The position numbers and the translations under genes were made by a program. This document shows positions 49,325-62,595 of a stretch of 64,000 nucleotides of DNA, in pieces; positions within the stretch are counted from its first letter, which is position 1; each line of letters starts with the position of its first letter. Source of the stretch: Ehretia macrophylla (Eukaryota > Streptophyta > Magnoliopsida > Boraginales > Ehretiaceae); contig CM075768.1 in the NCBI GenBank assembly GCA_037974665.1, forward strand, positions 156,501-220,500, written 5' to 3'. The notes beneath the pieces were generated by a model, which made no database searches, had not been told where the DNA came from, and saw nothing but the letters and a program-made list of their open reading frames with translations.

Positions 49325-50976
49325 CCTCCATGACACCTCCGTCATACGAGCTGAAGGTAGTCTTTGGTAGTCATGCCGTTATCAACCCGACAGCCCGATA
49401 CTGCCCGAGAGGTGGCACACATATACCAAGACTCAACAATAATAATAAACATCAATCATTCACAGGAGGACAATCTAGAAGAATTGCCTAGCTCCTGGTT
49501 CATCAATCATCAATCAATAATCATCAATTATCATCAATATAACATCAAGTAACCAATTAAACAACAAACAACTAAGTTAGATGACAAAGTAGGCCATCCA
49601 ACTTCACATACATCAAACACGTAATCTAACCCTAGTCTAACCATCAACAACTCACAATTCAATCACTCAAATACCACCCAATCAACTAAAGGCTCAATTC
49701 AACAACTTAAAGAAAGACAACCTAAACTTCAAATAATCATATCTTACATTCTACTAATCCAAACAACTCCAAATCAGTTTATAACACTCACCCATTCAAT
49801 CAACTACATTAGCCCTCTCGGAAACCAACCAAGACACATCAAAATCAAGCCCAAAAATCTTAAAACCTCAATGCACCTAGGCTGAAATTTTCAGATTTTC
49901 ACACAAACATCGCAATCGAAAATTCGGCATTATAACGGCGTTACCACGTAATTAACAAACTTTTAGAAATCGACGACAATCGATTCCAACCACAACAATT
50001 CAAGATATTCATCAAATGACCAATCTATCAACTTTAAATACCCGAAAATAAATAATTTAGCTACAATGGTTCAAATCTCGTAGTAATACACATAAACTAT
50101 CCCTAGCATGCATTGAGCAATAATATAACTTCAAATTAAAATTCTAACGATTCAAAATGCAATTATAAGCAAAAATATAAAATATGACTTTTGAGATCTA
50201 GAATTTTTCTCTCACCTTTGATGTGAAATAAGCCTAGATATGCGTGCAATGCATGCCCAACAAACGGAATCCAACCCGGCACGAAAAACTACGGACAAAA
50301 ACTAGGTTTTTCTATGAAAGTTTGCTTTGAAAACTTGAAGAAAAAGCTTTGTTTTTCTCTCTATGGCTCTCGGCCATGTAGGTGCAAAATAGTGTGTTTT
50401 GTGTTGTGTTTTGTGTGTGTTGATGCATATAAGCTAAGGTCAACATATTAAAAATGGTCAATGTTAGTTTTACTAGTCTTTTAATTCTATTTTCTAGTCT
50501 TTTAATTCATTTAATGACTATTTCTTGCTCAACTATTAAATTGACAACTAAATTAATTCTAGACAATATATTTTAGGTGACAAAGAGTGTTACATTAAAA
50601 CAGTTTTATCCGAGTCGTCTTAAAACTCATTTTCTTGCAAAAGAAAGTGTAAAAATCTTTAAAATTCCAAAACTGATTCCAAATCTGTTTTAATCAAACA
50701 CGGGTCTATTAATACCCGAGGACTAGGTTTTAAAACATTTAAAACATCCCTGTAAAAACTTTAGCAGACAGATGTTCAAAATACTATTCACCAAAATCGA
50801 CGATAAAATTTATGGTTCCGTTTTTTATGAAAATTTTATGAATGCACATTAGCATGTATTAGGAGTATTAATCACATATTTAACACTTTCTAAGTCATAT
50901 AGCACATAAACAGGTCAATTCACGCAAAACGAGGTAAAGCACGCAAATGAGATAAAGCAAAATATGGGGTCTCACA
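49325..50976 (-). repeat. A 5' LTR, second part
   Basis: Continues A's right LTR and matches 14806-14903 and 17483-18728 of the left LTR, confirming that those left pieces belong together. Ends GGGGTCTCACA before the TAGAC duplication. Confidence 0.9.
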
Positions 50977-50981
50977 TAGAC

Positions 50982-51152
50982 CAGCAAGCCCGATGCTGCC
51001 CGGTTTCCACGACACTACCATGCCCAAATGGTTACGCAACCACGATGCAATGCACTCAAAATGATAACAATAGAATAAATCAATAAACACATGATTGAGG
51101 GACAACAAAGTAGGTTACCCTCACACACAATATATAGACAATAAGTGCACAT
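50982..51152 (-). repeat. E 3' LTR, second part
   Basis: Short stretch between A and solo LTR 3 that matches E's right LTR near 57350-57520 and C's LTR near 4245-4415. Ends with CACAT (51148-51152), the left target duplication of solo LTR 3. Confidence 0.9.
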
Positions 51153-53568
51153 TGTCACGCCCCAACTCGACCCCACCTACGATCAGTCAGGACGCAACGG
51201 AATTTCGGCGGCATAACGACAGTAAACAGATTTCCGAGGTTCTAAACCAACCTCATTAAACATCATACATCCAGTAATTCCTCAATACAAACAACAACAT
51301 ACAACACAACCATATTATACAATAAAACATCCTCGTTATACGCCTCCGTTCCAACATGACATACAATACCTCAACTTTATCATACATTTCAAAAGTAAGT
51401 TGAGACACAACTACAATTTAACCATAGACAAAAGGAAGCCACTAAATTAACATCGTTTGGATCATCATCTTTTCAACAACTATTACACTAAGAACCGTAA
51501 AGCATATAAAGTCTATTAAACTAATATACAAGACATTTAACAACATAGGATCATGGATAAGACTCAGGGACATATGACTCATCCACGAAAGGCACGTTTT
51601 CCACATTCTCCTCTTCAGGAGGCACGTACCCGTAATCTTGTGAAAGTACACCTGAAACATGCATTAATAGAGAGTGAGCTTATATACATAAGCCCAGTGA
51701 GGATCCGATAGATCTCGACAGTATTCACTACGCTCCTTGGATTTAGTCCTTTGAGCAAGTAAACACACAACAACATAAATAAAGCTATCATCACATAACT
51801 ATATGACCATTCAATAAGGATACTCTATTTGGTGTAGCTCCAAACGCCATCACGATCTCAACCGTTCTTCTTATAACTCCCCATTACTCACGCACCCGAG
51901 GTACCTCACTAGCCCCTTCCCTCCATGACATCTCCGTCATGCGAGCTGGGGGTAGCCTATGGCAGTCATGCCGTTATCAACCCGACGCTGCCCGAGAGGT
52001 GGCACACACATACCAAGACTCCATAATCATCAATCATCATGCAAGCATAAATCAATCAATCAATTGGGAGATCAGCAACAAGAGTGCCCGATTCCCGCAT
52101 TCAATAATAATCAATCAATAACATCAATATAACATCAATATTAAATTAAACAACAAACAACGTAGTTAGATGACAAAGTAGGCCATCTAACCGGACATGC
52201 ATAATATACATAATTAAACTCTAAATTACTCAACAACAACTCACCATTCATCACTCGAACACTACCCAACCATCTAAGGCATCGTTCAAGAAATTAAAGA
52301 ATGACAACCTAAACTTCTAAAATTCATAACTTACAATCTACTAATCCAAACATTGCCAAATCAGTTCCTATCACTCACCCATTCAACCTACTACATTAGC
52401 CCTCTCGGAAATCCACCATAACACCTCTAAATCATGCCCGATAACCCTAAAATCCTAAGATGTCATGGCTGGATTTTCCGGATTTTCACACAAACAATGT
52501 AATCGAAAATTCGGCATTACAACAGTGCTAACACGTAATTATCAAGTATTTAGAAATCCACAGCAATCGATTTCGATCAACACAACTCAATTAAATCAAC
52601 TTTGAACATTTTAATCAAAATTAAATACCCGGAAAATAAAAATTATGCTATATCCGACAGAAACTCGTAGTATTAGTATATAATGATCCCTAGCATGCAA
52701 GGAGCAATAATCTAACATCAGATTTCAATTCTAACGGTTCAATCTTCATTTATACGCAAAAACACAAAAATGACATTTTGAGATCTAGAATTTTTCTCTC
52801 ACCTTAGATGCGATATAAGCCTAGGAATGCGTGCTATGCGTGCCCAACAAGCAGAATCCAAGTCGGTGCGAAGTTTCACGGACAAAAACTAGGTTTTTCT
52901 TTGAAAAATTGGATTGAAAGCTTAAGTTTTTCTCTTCTCTTTTCTCTCCTCAACCTCACGGCAATGTGTGTGTGTGTGATGGTGTTTTTGTGTTGTGTGA
53001 GTGTGTGTTGAGGACATTAGCTTATAAGGTCAATTATTTAATTAAAGTCAAAGTTATTTTAATAGGTATTTTTGTGTTTTGAATGACTTTAATTGCATTT
53101 TAGTGCTCACCAAGTTAAAAATAATTATGCAACCCCCAAGATATCTCAAGTGAGTTATTTTTAGGTGACAAGAAGTTTTACATTCAAAGAATTCTACCCG
53201 AGTCGGCTTAAAACTCGATTTTCGCAAAAGTCGGTGTAAAAACCCTAATAAATTCTTAAGCCGATTTTAAAACCGTTTTCATCAAACACAGGTCTATTAA
53301 AGTCCGTGGACTAGGTCTAGAAGGGTTAAAAAGACCAGTTTCAAAATTATAGCGGACGTGTTTCGAAAACACTATTCACTGAAAATCGACGATAAAATTT
53401 CTGACTCCGTTTTTGATGAAAATTTCATGAATGCACATTTAGCACGTATTAGAAGTATTGACATCAAAATTATAACTTTCTAAGTCCTATAGCACATAAA
53501 CAGGTCATATGCACGCAAAACGAGGTAAAGCACGTAAAACGAGATAAGCAAGAAAGTGGGGTTTCACA
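51153..53568 (-). mobile_element. Solo LTR 3 of the A/B/H family, inserted in E's left LTR
   Basis: 2416 bp, TGTCACGCCCC...GGGGTTTCACA, with exact CACAT duplications (51148-51152 and 53569-53573). No interior. Close to B, H and solo LTR 1 in sequence, so a fairly recent arrival. Confidence 0.94.
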
Positions 53569-53573
53569 CACAT

Positions 53574-55300
53574 AATCTAAGTACAAGTAAATAAACTATT
53601 ATGCACATAAGGATGAAGTCTTTTTCAGCTCTACCGAGCTCCAAGATGTAAGTTTGGATCACAACATTTCCAATCACCTTGAACCTATGAGCAAACATTA
53701 CTTCAATTACTCTTTAACAACAACATTCATTAATTATTCAGCTAGGTTAGCTAACTTATAACTTCACTTATTTAGCATACAATATTTATTAGAATTCTAT
53801 CTTTAGTAGAAGCTACCTTTATATACTCTAGCTAAACATACCATCCAAGTAATCATTTCAGTAGCCCAGTTACAAATCTCAGTATAACTTCACCCATTCA
53901 ACACAATATACAAGTAATATAAACATTATACAAGATATAAACATATTTACTTAATCCGTAATAAGTAATACATAAACAATATAAGCAATATATAAGCATA
54001 TTCACGAATTACTCTAACTAAGTACACTTGCCACACAAGTTCATTTAAATACTTAAGAAACATTTACAAGGTCATAGAAGCGTGAGATAACCGATTTCCT
54101 ACTTAACCCCTTTGTAACACAACCCATTTTCCTTCCAAACTCAAGCTATTGTTCTAGTTTAGCAAGCGGCCTATTCCATATTTCTAATTAACCCATAAGG
54201 CACCCTTAGGACCCTCGAAGTTACCCCATTACCCACATTTAGCACAAAAACCCCAATTGCCCTTTTATGACTTTGTACTACACGTACCTCAACCAGAACT
54301 GAACCGAGGTTTCACAAAGCTTGTCTAGCATCTAAATAGCTTAATGACACTAAATATGATGGCCAAAATAACTCAGATTTGAATTGACCCTGAAATCCCT
54401 TTCTAAAAGTCGCATATTCCATGTTTTAGCCAAGTTTTGAGCAATTCAACATCATGGGGCTACTAAACTATCTTTATTAACATCTAAGGCACCTACTAGG
54501 AGCAATGAATCAAGCCATATCGTACAATTTCACAAAACCCTACAATCAAACTATCGATTTCAACCGTTTAAAAAGCGAATCAATTGCATAAACATGGTCT
54601 CTAGCACTTATATATAACATATATCATCATATTTGAACATAAAATAACCTTTTAATAGCAAATCTAGAAATTTGATAATTTGACAACATTTTCAAAGAAT
54701 GCAAAAACTCATGAAATCCATCACCAATGCACTTAGAAGCTTGTAGGAAGGTAGAGAACCCTCTAAACCACTTGCACCTAGCTTGCCAAGGCTTGAAATG
54801 AAGATTTGTTGAGCAAAAATCTCTTATTTCTTCCTCTAGGGGCTGTCGGGTTTTGGGAGGGAGTTAGGGGTCATTTCTTGATTTGTTTTGTGCTATACTA
54901 TAAGTATATGTGTTTTGATATGTAAATGTAATATATGTATTATGTTTTGGGTAAGTGTTGACTACTAAAAAAAATGAGCCTAGCTAGTTTAAAACAAGTC
55001 TAAAGGTGCAATAATATGTTAGTTAGCTAAAATATAAAGTTTAACTACGTAACACTATTCATTTGAACTACTAAAACATTTTCTAAACGGATGCTCCTAA
55101 CGCATTTAGCTTAAACACACATTTTTCTCATTCCTAAAATAATTAATATGATTTAAGAAAAATGCTAATTTGAAGTAATTAAGTTGTTGAAAAATGTGAT
55201 GAATAGTGACCACATAAAGTAACAAGTAATGCACAGTAGAAATGTGCAAATAGTGGATGCAACAGTTAAAATATGTACGGTGAAGTTCTTGGGTGTCACA
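53574..55300 (-). repeat. E 3' LTR, last part
   Basis: Matches 57525-59275 of E's right LTR. Ends GGGTGTCACA at the polypurine tract. AT-rich and non-coding. Confidence 0.9.
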
Positions 55301-56388
55301 TCCTCTCCCCTTTAAACAAATTTCGTCCACGCAAATCTTCTTTGAAAAGAACTCAGCATCAACTGAAAACCAACTCTGATTACTCATCATCAGTTGCGGA
55401 GCAAGAATACCGTATACGAATTCTCATAAGAACTCACTAAGAAATCCCAATAGTATTGCTTGTGAACCTGGAGTAATAAGGCCAAATAAAGGCTCCAATA
55501 GAAATGCTACTTAGAAATCCGAATAAGAATTCCACTGACGCGAATACTGTAGAAGAATAGAATCCCAATTAAGAGCGGCGAGAAAATACCAATAAATGAC
55601 CCGAGCAGTAGTATTGTAGATAATACCGTATAATAAGGCTGAAAAGAATCCCATATATCAAGCCTTCCAAGAGATGCCAACAATAGAATACCAAAAGAAG
55701 ACTTGACAAAAAAATACCAAGAAAATGCTCTAGAGAACCGTCGTATAGAAACCCCAAAAGAAGCTACTCATTTATGACCGCTGAGCATAAAAGAACTCCT
55801 TAATAGAATGCCAATAATTGAGCTCCAACTATAAACACCAACTCCCAAATAAAGGCTGATCAAATGCCTCTCATTCCCGCTAATCAACATAACTTGGAAG
55901 GCCTACCACTAATCACCTATCTTCAGGGAGAGGGAGAAGTCTTTCTTACCATTTCGACGGGCTATGCATGAATGCCAAAGTATTGCATATGTATAAACAT
56001 TCTTTAAGCTATTATGCAAGCATGATTATAAAAGAACTTATAAAAACAATGTAAGCAACAAAGTCATTCAAGTGCGAATCATAACATAACCAATTCTAAT
56101 CACAATAAAACTTAATTCAAAATGCTCAAGTACATACATTACAATCAATAATTCAAGCAGATAACGATTCACGATGTCAGTTCAATGCAACTTCACTTCA
56201 CTTAGCACACATTTAGCACATACCACATAACTATGTAACATAGGTGCACACATTCAATTCAAGACACACAATCACACATAGAGGCACACACCTTCAAAAC
56301 ATACTTAACAAGCACACACGCAGGGTTTACTTCCCAACAGGCGGAGGACCCTGTCCTGACTAAGAGCTAACTAAGCTCTGATACCACC
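55301..56388 (-). other. E interior, non-coding, with primer-binding site and polypurine tract
   Basis: About 1.09 kb, related to C's interior. The polypurine tract is at 55301-55316 and an imperfect version of the adjacent hairpin is at 55318-55337. The primer-binding site (sense TGGTATCAGAGC) is at 56375-56386, two bases from the 5' LTR. GAATACC/GAATCCC-like degenerate repeats run through about 55400-55760. No gag or pol. Short hydrophobic frames shared with C (for example 55569-55757) look like by-products of those repeats. Confidence 0.8.
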
Positions 56389-59275
56389 TATAACGCCCCA
56401 ATCCCTCACGAGACCTGAGGTTCTAATAACCATGCTATTCTCAACCCAATTCCAATCCGGTCACAAAATTTTAGGGAAGACGGACGGAGTCTCCCCTGTT
56501 TATAAGACAATTCAAAACCTGTAAACAGACAACAAAGTCACAACCACACAATATCCAATATCCACCACATTCACCCACTTCATCTCCTCAACATTGCCAG
56601 CCTCAAGGCCGATCGAGCCTTGAGCAAGACCTATAAAACACACACAAGCATGCATTTATCAATCCTTGAAACCTTATCTTTTTAGTCCGCTTATCATACC
56701 ACTCTATTTTAACCATTAGAATTTCTTATAAACTAAAGCCAAACGAATATTAACTTCTATTAATACACAAGCAAACAGTATAAAGGAAAGTAAGGATAAT
56801 ATGTCACAATCTACTACCACTCAAGCAATACATTAACCTAGTTATAATAATTCTTCAACAACTCCAAATATGTACAAACCTATAGGCACAAAATTGATCA
56901 TAACATAATACAAACACAGTCTTCCATAATTTAGCAGGCAAGCACTCCAATCTCAAGCAATAGCACACAACAATGAAGGCAACTCCTTCAACTGTACGTG
57001 TGAAAACATGTTTAGCGAGGTATGAACAATCACAATTGCTCAGTGAGGGATATAGTCTACCAGGGCGTGCATTGTAGCATTTAATACAAATAAAGCTTTT
57101 AGCAACCAAAGAACAATTGAAACAAGTTACCACACATTAAAAAGGATACGATTCACTTGTTCGTCAATCACAAACCACGAGCCACGAACAGAAATCCCGA
57201 TGTAATAATGACACAGATATCGATAAGCTGACATCCCCTTATAACTCCAAAGTGGGTGTACTCCAGATGTACCCTATAATCCTATGACCCAACTCTCCTT
57301 GGGCGGTATCCCAAGCAAAAGAGGGACTAGGCAACCATGGTAGCCGAGGTAGACCGGCAAGCCCGATGCCGCCCAGTTTCCATGACACTACCATGCCCAA
57401 ATGGTTGCGCAACCACGATGCAATGCACTCAAAATGATAACAATAGAATAAATTCATAAACACATGATTGAGGGACAATAAAGTAGGTTGCCCTCACACA
57501 AAATATATAGACAATAAGTGCACATAATCGAGGTACAAGTAAATAAACTATTATGCATATAAGGATGAAGACTCCCTCACCTCTACCGAGCCCCAAGATG
57601 TAAGTTTGGATCACAACATTTTCAGTCACCTTGAACCTATGAGCAAGCATTACTTCAATTACTCTTTAACTACAACATTCATTAATTATTCAACTAGGTT
57701 AGCTAACTTATAACTCCACTTATTTAGCATACAATATTTATTAGAATTCTATCTTTCGCAGAAGCCACCTTTATATACTCTGGCTAAACATACCATCCAA
57801 GTAATTATTTCAGTAGCCCAGTTACAAATCTTAAGTATAACTTCACCCATTCAACACAATATACAGGTAATAAAAACATTATACAAAATATAAGCATATT
57901 TACTCAATCAGTAACAAGTAATACATAAACAATATAAGCAATATATAAGCATATTCACGAATTCCTCTAACTAAGTACATTTGCCTCACAAGTTCATTTA
58001 AACACTTAAGAAACATTTACAAGGTCATAGAAGCGTGAGATAATCGATTTCCTACTTAACCCCTTTGTAACACAACCCATTTTCCTTCCAAACTCAAGCT
58101 ATTGTTCTAGTTTAGCAAGCGGCCTATTCCATACTTCTAATTAACCCATAAGGCACCCTTAGGACACTCGAAGTTACCCATTACCCGCATTTAGCACAAA
58201 AACCCCAATTGCCCCTTCATGACTTTGTACTACACGTACGTCAACCAGAACTGAACTGAGGTTTCAGAAAGCATGTCTAGCATCTAAATAGCTTAAGGAC
58301 ACTAAATATGATGGTCAAAATTACCCGGATTTGCATTAACCCCAAAACCCCTTTCTAAAAGTCGCCTATTCCATGTTTTAGCCAAGTTTTGAGCAATTCA
58401 ATGTCACGGGGCTATTAAACCATCTTTATTAACATCTAAGGCACCTACTAGGAGTAATGAATCAAGTCATATCGCACAATTTCACAAAACCCTAATATTT
58501 TGTCATTATTCATACCCTACAATCAAACTAGCATTTTCAACTGTTTAAAAAGCGAATCAATTGCATAAACATGGTCTCTAGCACTTATATATAACATATA
58601 TTATCATTATTTGAGCATACAATAACCATTTAATAGCAAATCTAGAAATTTGATAATTTGACAACATTTTCAAAGAATGCAAAAACTTATGAAATCCCTC
58701 ACCAATGCACTTAGAAGCTTGTAGGAAGGTAGAGAACCCTCTAAACCACTTGCACCTAGCTTGCCAAGACTTGAAATAAAGATTTATTGAGCAAAAATCT
58801 CTTCTTTCTTCCTCTAGGGGCTGTCGGGTTTTTGGGGGGACTTAGGGGTCATTTCTTGATCTGTTTTGTGCTATATTATAAGTATATGTGTTGTGATATG
58901 TAAATGTAATATATGTATTATGTTTTGGGTAAGTGTTGACTACTAAAAAATGAGCCTAGCTAGCTTAAAACAAGTCTAAAGGTGCAATAATATGTTATTT
59001 AGCTAAAATATAAAGTTTAACTACGTAACACTATTCATTGAACTCCTAAAACATTTTCTAAATGGATGCTCCTAACGCATTTAGCTCAAACGCACATTTT
59101 TCTCATTCCTAAAGTAATTAATATGATTTAAGAAAAATGCTAATTCGAAGTAATTAAGTGGTTGAAAAACGTGATAAATAGTGACCACATAAAGTAACAA
59201 GTAATGCACAGTAGGAATGCACCAATAGTGGATGCAACAGTTAAAATGTGTACGGTGAAGTTCTTGGGTGTCACA
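56389..59275 (-). repeat. E 5' LTR (2887 bp)
   Basis: Starts TATAACGCCCCAATCC (family terminus, slightly worn) and ends GGGTGTCACA at 59275, followed by the ATAAT duplication. Hairpin at 57024-57041. Uninterrupted copy that supports the order of the three left-LTR pieces. Confidence 0.92.
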
Positions 59276-59701
59276 ATAATTGGTCAAGGAATTGGTTTAA
59301 TGACGTAGTTAGCCATTATACAAGTGACTCATGTAGCCGGTTTTTTTTTGGGTACTTGGCTACATGTCGGCTATTAGGAGGTAATTTGAATGTGGTTAAA
59401 ACCTTCTCTTAATGCAAGTAACAGATGTATATTTTCATGTTAAACTTCTAATTGATTATGTCATGTTGGTGAATGAATGAATTGCGTTGGAGTTTTGAAT
59501 TGTGATGTTGGGAGGAATAGATGGTGGCTTTCCTGTTTGCAGATTGAAGGAAAAAAAAATTTTTGTCCATCATACAGCCGTTATGCTGCCTAATTTTCTA
59601 GGAAACTAATAATAAGTTAAAAATTTTGACTAAGTATGGATTGGTAATTGAATTAACGGTCACCCTCGAACTTAGTCCCACGCAGGGTTCGGGGTGTGAC
59701 A
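59276..59701 (+). repeat. F 5' LTR, right part
   Basis: Starts with E's right target duplication ATAAT and ends GGGGTGTGACA at 59701. Contains a local inverted repeat GTAGCC...GGCTAC (about 59334-59365). Non-coding. Confidence 0.87.
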
Positions 59702-59708
59702 ACTTTAA

Positions 59709-59720
59709 TGTTATCAGAGC
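59709..59720 (+). other. F primer-binding site
   Basis: TGTTATCAGAGC, 11 of 12 bases of the initiator-Met primer-binding site, seven bases after the LTR end. It sets the + orientation. A leader with TATGTGA-type words follows (about 59785-59860). Confidence 0.85.
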
Positions 59721-60091
59721 TTAGCTAGTTGGCTAGGCGTAGTTGGGTTTTAGAACCCTAGGCAAGTGGGTAGATGTCTTGATTTGAATAGGTAACTTAA
59801 GTAGTTACGTGCATATATATGAATCGTGTGTTATGTGATAATCTTATGTGAACAACGTGCCTTGAATTGTTATATAGTTATATGAGTTAGTTACATGGTA
59901 TATGTATCTTGTATATATTACTTATAGTACATTAAATATTACTTCCTTAAACCTTGCATAACATATAACGGTGAGTGGGCATCTATTCTCACAGATGGCA
60001 GGAGGTCTAAGGATACGGGGTAACTAGAGAGACAAGGAAGATAGTAACACCAGTGGGGAACGTCGGCAGTCAGTAGGGGATCAGATATTAC

Positions 60092-60703
60092 AATAGATGG
60101 CAGCCACGATGGCCCAGATGGTTCAGGTTATGAGTCAGCAGAGAACAGCAGGCCCAGACCCCAATGGTAGTGGTATACATGTTGCATAAGGTAGTGGCGG
60201 AGACAGAGGCAATAGGGAAAACGATACTTTGAAAGATTTTCTGACCTATGACCCTCTTAAATTCATGGGTCAACCAAATGATGAGGAAGCAGAATATTGG
60301 CTTTCCCGAAGAGAGAAGATTTATGTTGCCACAAACCATATAGATCAGAAGAAGGTCAATTTCGCAAACTTTCAAAGTTGGAAGATGATGCTAAAACATG
60401 GTGGCAGGCAGTAGCAGAACAGTGGGAAATCCAACGCACTCCGTATACTTGGAGAAAATTTTCTAGGGTGTTCAAAGAAAAGTATATATCTGATGTTTCC
60501 AAGGATAGGAAGATGAAGGAGTTTATGTATCTAGAGCAATGAGGTATGATTGTAGCCGAGTATGGGGCTAGATTTGATAAACTTTCACAGTACACACCAC
60601 ACATGGTCCAAACTCCTGCTGCCAAGATTTGGAAGTTTAAATAGGGGTTGAGGCTAGAGATTCAAGATGGTTTGGCGGTGGCTGAGTTCAATACTTATAA
60701 TGC
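60092..60703 (+). pseudogene. gag: F gag remnant
   Basis: Translations in this stretch show a gag-like order: a Met/Gln-rich N-terminus, then DFLTYDPLKFMGQPNDEEAE, DDAKTWWQAVAEQWE and RVFKEKYISDVSKDRK, which correspond to the conserved retrotransposon gag block seen in A and B. Similarity to A/B is modest, so F is another lineage of chromovirus. Heavily broken; the zinc knuckle and the protease region are not found before the pol remnant starts. Confidence 0.8.
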
Positions 60704-61610
60704 ATAGTGATTTTCATAGATGATATATTGATCTACTCTAAATCGGAAGTGGAGCATGAGTAACATTTGCGTTTGGTACTGCAGAAACTTCAAAATACCA
60801 ATTATATGCCAAATTTAGTAAATGTGAATTTTGGTTAAACCAAGTGGCCTTTTTGGGGCACATTATATCCCAAGGAGGAATATCTGTAGATCCAGCAAAA
60901 ATTGAAGGTGTACTGTCCTGGAAAAGACCGGAAACGGTAACGGAGGTTCGGAGTTTTCTGGGATTGGCTAGTTACTATCGAAAATTTGTCAAAGACTTCT
61001 TAAAAATTGTTGGACTGCTTACCAAGTGAACCTTGAAAAAGATAAGTTTTGTTTGGGATGATAAATGCGAGAATAGTTTTCAGGAGCTGAAGAAAAGACT
61101 AACTACGACACCTATTCTTGCATTACTGGAGGGGACCGAGAACTTTGTTATCTATAGTGATGCATCCAAGGAGGGTTTAGGTTGTGTGTTGATGCAAAAT
61201 AGGAAGGTAATTCCTTATGCATCCCGAAAGTTGAAGAACTATGAGTTGAACTATCCCACTTATGATTTGGAGCTAGCAGCAATTGTATTTGCCCTGAAGA
61301 AGTAGCGACACTACCTGTGGGGTAATAGGTTCGAGATATACACAGATCATAAAAGCCTTAAGTATTTGTTTTCACAAAAAAAGATCAATATGAGGCAAAG
61401 ACGATGGATGTAGTTGTTAGGTGACTACAACTGTTCAATCAACTATGCGCCAGGGAAAACAAATATTGTGGTTGATGCCTTGAGTCGGAAGGCAGGGTTG
61501 GCGACTTTAAGAATAAAGGAGTTTGAAATGCTGGGAGAAGTGGGTGGTTGGAAACCGGAGTTAACCAGGAAAGGAGTCTTGTTCGCTCATTACAAGTTCG
61601 ATCCCTGATG
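60704..61610 (+). pseudogene. pol: F pol remnant: end of reverse transcriptase and RNase H
   Basis: Starts at the catalytic FIDDILIYSKSE-like block, then [31 protein letters not shown], and RNase H with [16 protein letters not shown] and [11 protein letters not shown]. The same blocks occur in A and B. The earlier part of reverse transcriptase is absent. Fossil. Confidence 0.87.
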
Positions 61611-62595
61611 TTGGCACAAATTAAGGAAGCTCAACAGCAAGACAAAAGGCTCCAGGAAATCACAAAGGAAAACCTAATTTCCAGGTGCATAATGACGGAA
61701 TTTTACAGTTTCGTGGCCGAATCTGTGTTCCTAACGACCCTGAACTGAAACGGATGATTCTTGAAGAAGCACATAACACCAAGTACACCATTCATCCTGG
61801 CAGAACAAAGATGTACCAGGACTTAAGGCAATACTACTGGTAGAACAATATAAAAAGGGAGATTGCACAATTTGTGGACCGATGTTTGACTTGTCAGAAA
61901 GTGAAAGCGGAGCATCATAGGCCGAAAGGGTTGCTACAATTGTTAGAAATTCCCCAGTAGAAGTGGAAACATGTAACGATAGACTTCGTGATGGAGTTGC
62001 CGAGGTCACCGAGAGGATGTGACGCTATTTGGGTCGTAGTTGAAAGACTGACCAAGACAACTCGTTTTATCCCCATGAGCAAGACAGATAATCTGGAGAA
62101 ACTGGCCGAGCTGTATGTGAAGAACATTGTAAGATTACATGGGGTGCAGCGAGTATTGTATCGGACAGGGATCTTCATTTTGTATCGCAATTTTGGCCGT
62201 TGTTTCAAAAAGCCCTAGGAACAAACTTGAAATTCAGTACGGCATATCACCCCCAAACGGTCGGACAGTAAGAAAGGACTATTCAAATACTGGAGGATAT
62301 GTTGAGGGCTTGCGTGCTAGACTTCAACAAAGGATGGGAGAAATATCTTCCATTGGCAGAGTTTGCTTACAATAACAGTAATCAGTCCACGATAGGGATG
62401 GCTCCCTACGAGGCATTATATGGGCAGAAGTGTAGATCTCCACTGTACTGGGATGAAGTTGGGGAAATGAAAGCAATTGATCGCATGGTGTTGCCGGAGT
62501 TAGTAGAAAAGATTGAGAACGTGCATCTGATCCGAAAGAGAATGCTCACTGCCTAGAGTCGTCAGAAAAGCTATGCAGATAAACGAAGACGGGAT
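61611..62595 (+). pseudogene. pol: F pol remnant: integrase
   Basis: Zinc-binding region ([20 protein letters not shown]) near 61870-61930, core-domain words (AIWVVVERLTKT) and MLRACVLDFNKGWEKYLPLAEFAYNN near 62300, then MAPYEALYGQKCRSPLYWDEVGE. Matches the order in A and B. Several lesions. Confidence 0.85.

Larger units (their letters stand above)
2175..50976 (-). mobile_element. Element A: Tekay-type Ty3/gypsy chromovirus, broken, inserted in E
   Basis: A reads on the minus strand. Left (3') LTR: 2175-3258, 14806-14903 and 17483-18728. Interior: 18729-45738, split by B. Right (5') LTR: 45739-46517 and 49325-50976. The target duplication TAGAC is exact at 2170-2174 and 50977-50981. The LTR is about 2.43 kb and runs TGTGAGACCCC...GGGGCGTGACA in the sense direction. 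Coding remains are in the order gag, protease, reverse transcriptase, RNase H, integrase, chromodomain-like tail. It is broken, with roughly ten lesions besides the large insertions. About 20 differences in the first 330 LTR bases suggest several percent LTR divergence, older than B. Four later elements (C, solo LTR 2, B, D) landed in it. Confidence 0.93.
1210..59275 (-). mobile_element. Element E: non-autonomous LTR element (LARD-like), inserted in F
   Basis: E reads on the minus strand. Left (3') LTR: 1210-2174, 50982-51152 and 53574-55300. Interior: 55301-56388. Right (5') LTR: 56389-59275. The target duplication ATAAT is exact at 1205-1209 and 59276-59280. The interior is only about 1.1 kb, has a primer-binding site and a polypurine tract, and shows no gag or pol, so E needed proteins made elsewhere. 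The LTRs are about 2.9 kb. By eye the two LTRs differ by several percent, with many C-to-T type changes, so E is old, though younger than F. Its left LTR was later entered by A and by solo LTR 3. Confidence 0.9.
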
